A DNA stretch of 64,000 bases from NCBI GenBank assembly GCA_903840265.1, contig CAIMFH010000107.1, positions 1 to 64,000 of the forward strand, in the 5' to 3' direction. How positions within the stretch are numbered: the first letter of the stretch is position 1; every line of letters starts with the position of its first letter. Made by a program: the position numbers and the translations under genes. Under the pieces are notes generated by a model. That model had not been told where the DNA came from. It saw only the letters and a list, made by a program, of their open reading frames with translations, and searched no databases. Below are positions 62,408 through 64,000 of this stretch, piece by piece. The DNA is from an uncultured Schlesneria sp. (GTDB lineage: Bacteria; Planctomycetota; Planctomycetia; Planctomycetales; Planctomycetaceae).

Positions 62408-62570
62408 TTCGTAGTTCACTTCCTCTTCGTGGTTCAGTTCCTCCCGCTGCTTGAGGAAACCCGCACTTCCTTCTGGTATCGGCTTGCGTTAATGTATTAA
62501 CCCACGCCCGTGAATCCTGCCGATAGTGAATTCGCCCCGCCCAAGTCCGACCTGCCGAAAGTCGTCTGCT

Positions 62571-63980
62571 ATGAGCCTGCCGAATCCGTTTGATGGTTCG
62601 TTGTCTCGTCGTCGTGCGCTGCAAGTCGGCTCGGCGGGAGTGCTCGGGCTGTCGATGCCGCAGTGGTTGGCACTGCAGGCTCAGGCGGAATCCAGCGGGA
62701 TTAAGCCGGCCGCCAAGAACGTGCTGGTCATCCTGGAGCAGGGTGGCGTGTCGCAGATGGACACGTGGGATCCCAAGCCATTCGCTCCCGTCGATCATCG
62801 TAGCCCGTACAAGCCGATTTCCACGACCGCACCGGGAATGCAGTTCACCGAGTTGCTGTCGCATACCTCGCGCGTCGCCGACAAGCTGGCCGTGGTCCGT
62901 TCGATGCGGCATCCCAAATCCGGTGCGAACGGACATCCCGATGGCACACAGTACATGCTGTCGGGATCTCACCCCAGCAGTCCGTTGGAGATGCCCGACG
63001 TCGGCTGCATCGCCACCAAGATCCTGGGGAGTGAATGCCGCGACCTGCCGCCGTACATCATGGTTCCGGGCAATAGCGAACAGAACGCCGCCGCGCGAAC
63101 AGGGTTCCTGCCCGCCGCGTCACGCGTGTTCAAGACCGGTGGCCGCGATGTCTCGTCGCCCGATTGGAAGGTCGCCGACCTCTTGCCGCGTGGTGAAAAC
63201 AACGGGCGACGACTGGACGGTCGCCGACAGATGCTCAGTTCGCTCGACTCGCGATTCAGTTCGGGTCACGATGTGGAGGGGATGGACCGCTTTTACTCGC
63301 AGGCGTTCGATACGCTGACCAGTTCGCAGGTCTCCAAGTCATTCGATCTGAAGACCGAATCGCATGCGACCCGTGAGCTGTATGGCCGAGGACATCGCGG
63401 TGCTTGTTATCTGGTCGGCCGCAAGTTGATTGAATCGGGCGTTCGCTTTGTCACAGTCGACGTGCTGTGGCCGTTCTCGGAAGATCTGCCCGGTGGCTTC
63501 CTGCTGAACTGGGATCATCACGATTTGATCTACACCTCAGGCTCCTGCGGCACGGTCCGCAATAAGGCAGGTGGCGAAGGCCGCTACGGGATCGGCACGT
63601 GGGTGATGATGGGCAGCACCGACAAAGCGTTCGCCGGCCTGATCGAAGATATGGACCAGCGCGGCCTGCTGGCCGAGACGCTGGTCTGCTTCATCACCGA
63701 GTTTGGTCGCACGCCACGGCTAAACGGCTTCCAGGGTCGCGACCACTGGACCGACGCGTATTCGATTGTCTTCGCGGGTGCCGGCGTTCCCGGTGGCGTT
63801 GTCATCGGCAAAACCGATGACGAAGCGGGCTATGTGTTGGACTCGCCGCACACCCCGGAAGAATATGCCTCCACAATCTACCAGAAGCTGGGTATCGATC
63901 GCTCGAAGCCGCTCTATACGTCAGCTAATCGCCCGGTGTTCTTCGGCCATCATGCCGATCCGATTGCAGGTGTGATGTAG
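62571..63980 (+). CDS. DUF1501 domain-containing protein
   Basis: A 469-residue DUF1501 protein. The N-terminus (SRRRALQVGSAGVLGL) is a Tat-like signal. Landmarks are LVILEQGGVSQMDTWDPKP, SGSHPSSP, RGACYLVGRKLIESGVRFVTV, NWDHHD and ITEFGRTPRLNGFQGRDHWT. ATG 62571 is chosen; the frame opens at 62526. It has no DUF1549 partner within the window, but the window ends only 20 bp after its stop codon, so a partner may follow. Confidence 0.92.
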   Translation: MSLPNPFDGSLSRRRALQVGSAGVLGLSMPQWLALQAQAESSGIKPAAKNVLVILEQGGVSQMDTWDPKPFAPVDHRSPYKPISTTAPGMQFTELLSHTSRVADKLAVVRSMRHPKSGANGHPDGTQYMLSGSHPSSPLEMPDVGCIATKILGSECRDLPPYIMVPGNSEQNAAARTGFLPAASRVFKTGGRDVSSPDWKVADLLPRGENNGRRLDGRRQMLSSLDSRFSSGHDVEGMDRFYSQAFDTLTSSQVSKSFDLKTESHATRELYGRGHRGACYLVGRKLIESGVRFVTVDVLWPFSEDLPGGFLLNWDHHDLIYTSGSCGTVRNKAGGEGRYGIGTWVMMGSTDKAFAGLIEDMDQRGLLAETLVCFITEFGRTPRLNGFQGRDHWTDAYSIVFAGAGVPGGVVIGKTDDEAGYVLDSPHTPEEYASTIYQKLGIDRSKPLYTSANRPVFFGHHADPIAGVM

Positions 63981-64000
63981 AGGGAATTGGGTAGCGTCCA

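Noticed and set aside
1-64000. tRNA, rRNA or prophage genes
   Set aside because: No cloverleaf-type or rRNA-like sequence and no phage structural, integrase or transposase genes were recognised in any gap.

Overview
The window looks like chromosomal DNA of a planctomycete (order Planctomycetales; genus not determined). The evidence is the set of lineage-typical families: three DUF1501 proteins, a DUF1549/DUF1553 'planctomycete cytochrome' protein, a DUF1559 pseudopilin-like protein, a DUF1571 protein, a CehA/McbA metallohydrolase, a redoxin/cytochrome c/copper-monooxygenase fusion and an MJ0042-type zinc-ribbon membrane protein. GC content is moderate to high, start codons are often GTG or TTG, and gene order is loose. 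I saw no rRNA or tRNA gene, prophage, CRISPR array or recognisable transposase.

Layout. 1-2.2 kb: repeat-rich edge (21-bp tandem repeat, nested palindromes, REP pair) and a Dph6-like ATP-binding protein. 2.2-9.3 kb: DUF6580 membrane protein, a DUF1549+DUF1501 pair, a zinc-ribbon membrane protein, a DUF2892 protein. 9.5-13.3 kb: two-gene NHEJ operon (ligD, ku). 13.3-17.5 kb: seven short unrelated same-strand genes (membrane proteins, DUF7674-like, lone Clp N-domain, GNAT, SnoaL-like, SMI1/KNR4), resembling an accessory region. 17.5-24 kb: tatC, a secreted protein of unknown function, sulfotransferase, GNAT, methyltransferase. 24-32.3 kb: lipoprotein plus DUF1559 gene with an amber codon in its leader, DUF1571, ACT protein, DUF1501, a GxxExxY gene between inverted repeats, a redoxin-cytochrome-monooxygenase, rhodanese. 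32.4-37.3 kb: amino-acid catabolism (ALDH7-type dehydrogenase, SDR, DadA-like oxidoreductase, hydroxyproline epimerase-type racemase). 37.5-42.5 kb: secreted peptide, Cys-rich porin, then the translation genes rpmE (type B), prfA and prmC; PrmC methylates the release factor encoded by prfA. 42.6-46.2 kb: molybdate transporter modA-modB-modC interrupted by a nucleotidyltransferase/small-protein pair. 46.5-51.5 kb: GH32 enzyme, histidine-kinase dimerisation-like fragment, di-haem oxidoreductase, pterin dehydratase. 51.7-56.4 kb: ABC-2 exporter operon. 56.6-64 kb: TIGR04255-like protein, CehA/McbA metallohydrolase, a small gene coupled to murJ, and a third DUF1501 gene.

The most striking non-gene feature is the density of long inverted-repeat elements in intergenic spaces. 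At least eight families are visible. One, with arms beginning TAGCCACGGAT, occurs as several complete or partial copies. One copy encloses a GxxExxY (PD-(D/E)XK-like) gene and others have no gene. In several cases the outer edge of an arm supplies the stop codon, or the last codons, of the neighbouring gene. I propose this GxxExxY/inverted-repeat arrangement as the candidate undescribed mobile or repeat-propagation system.
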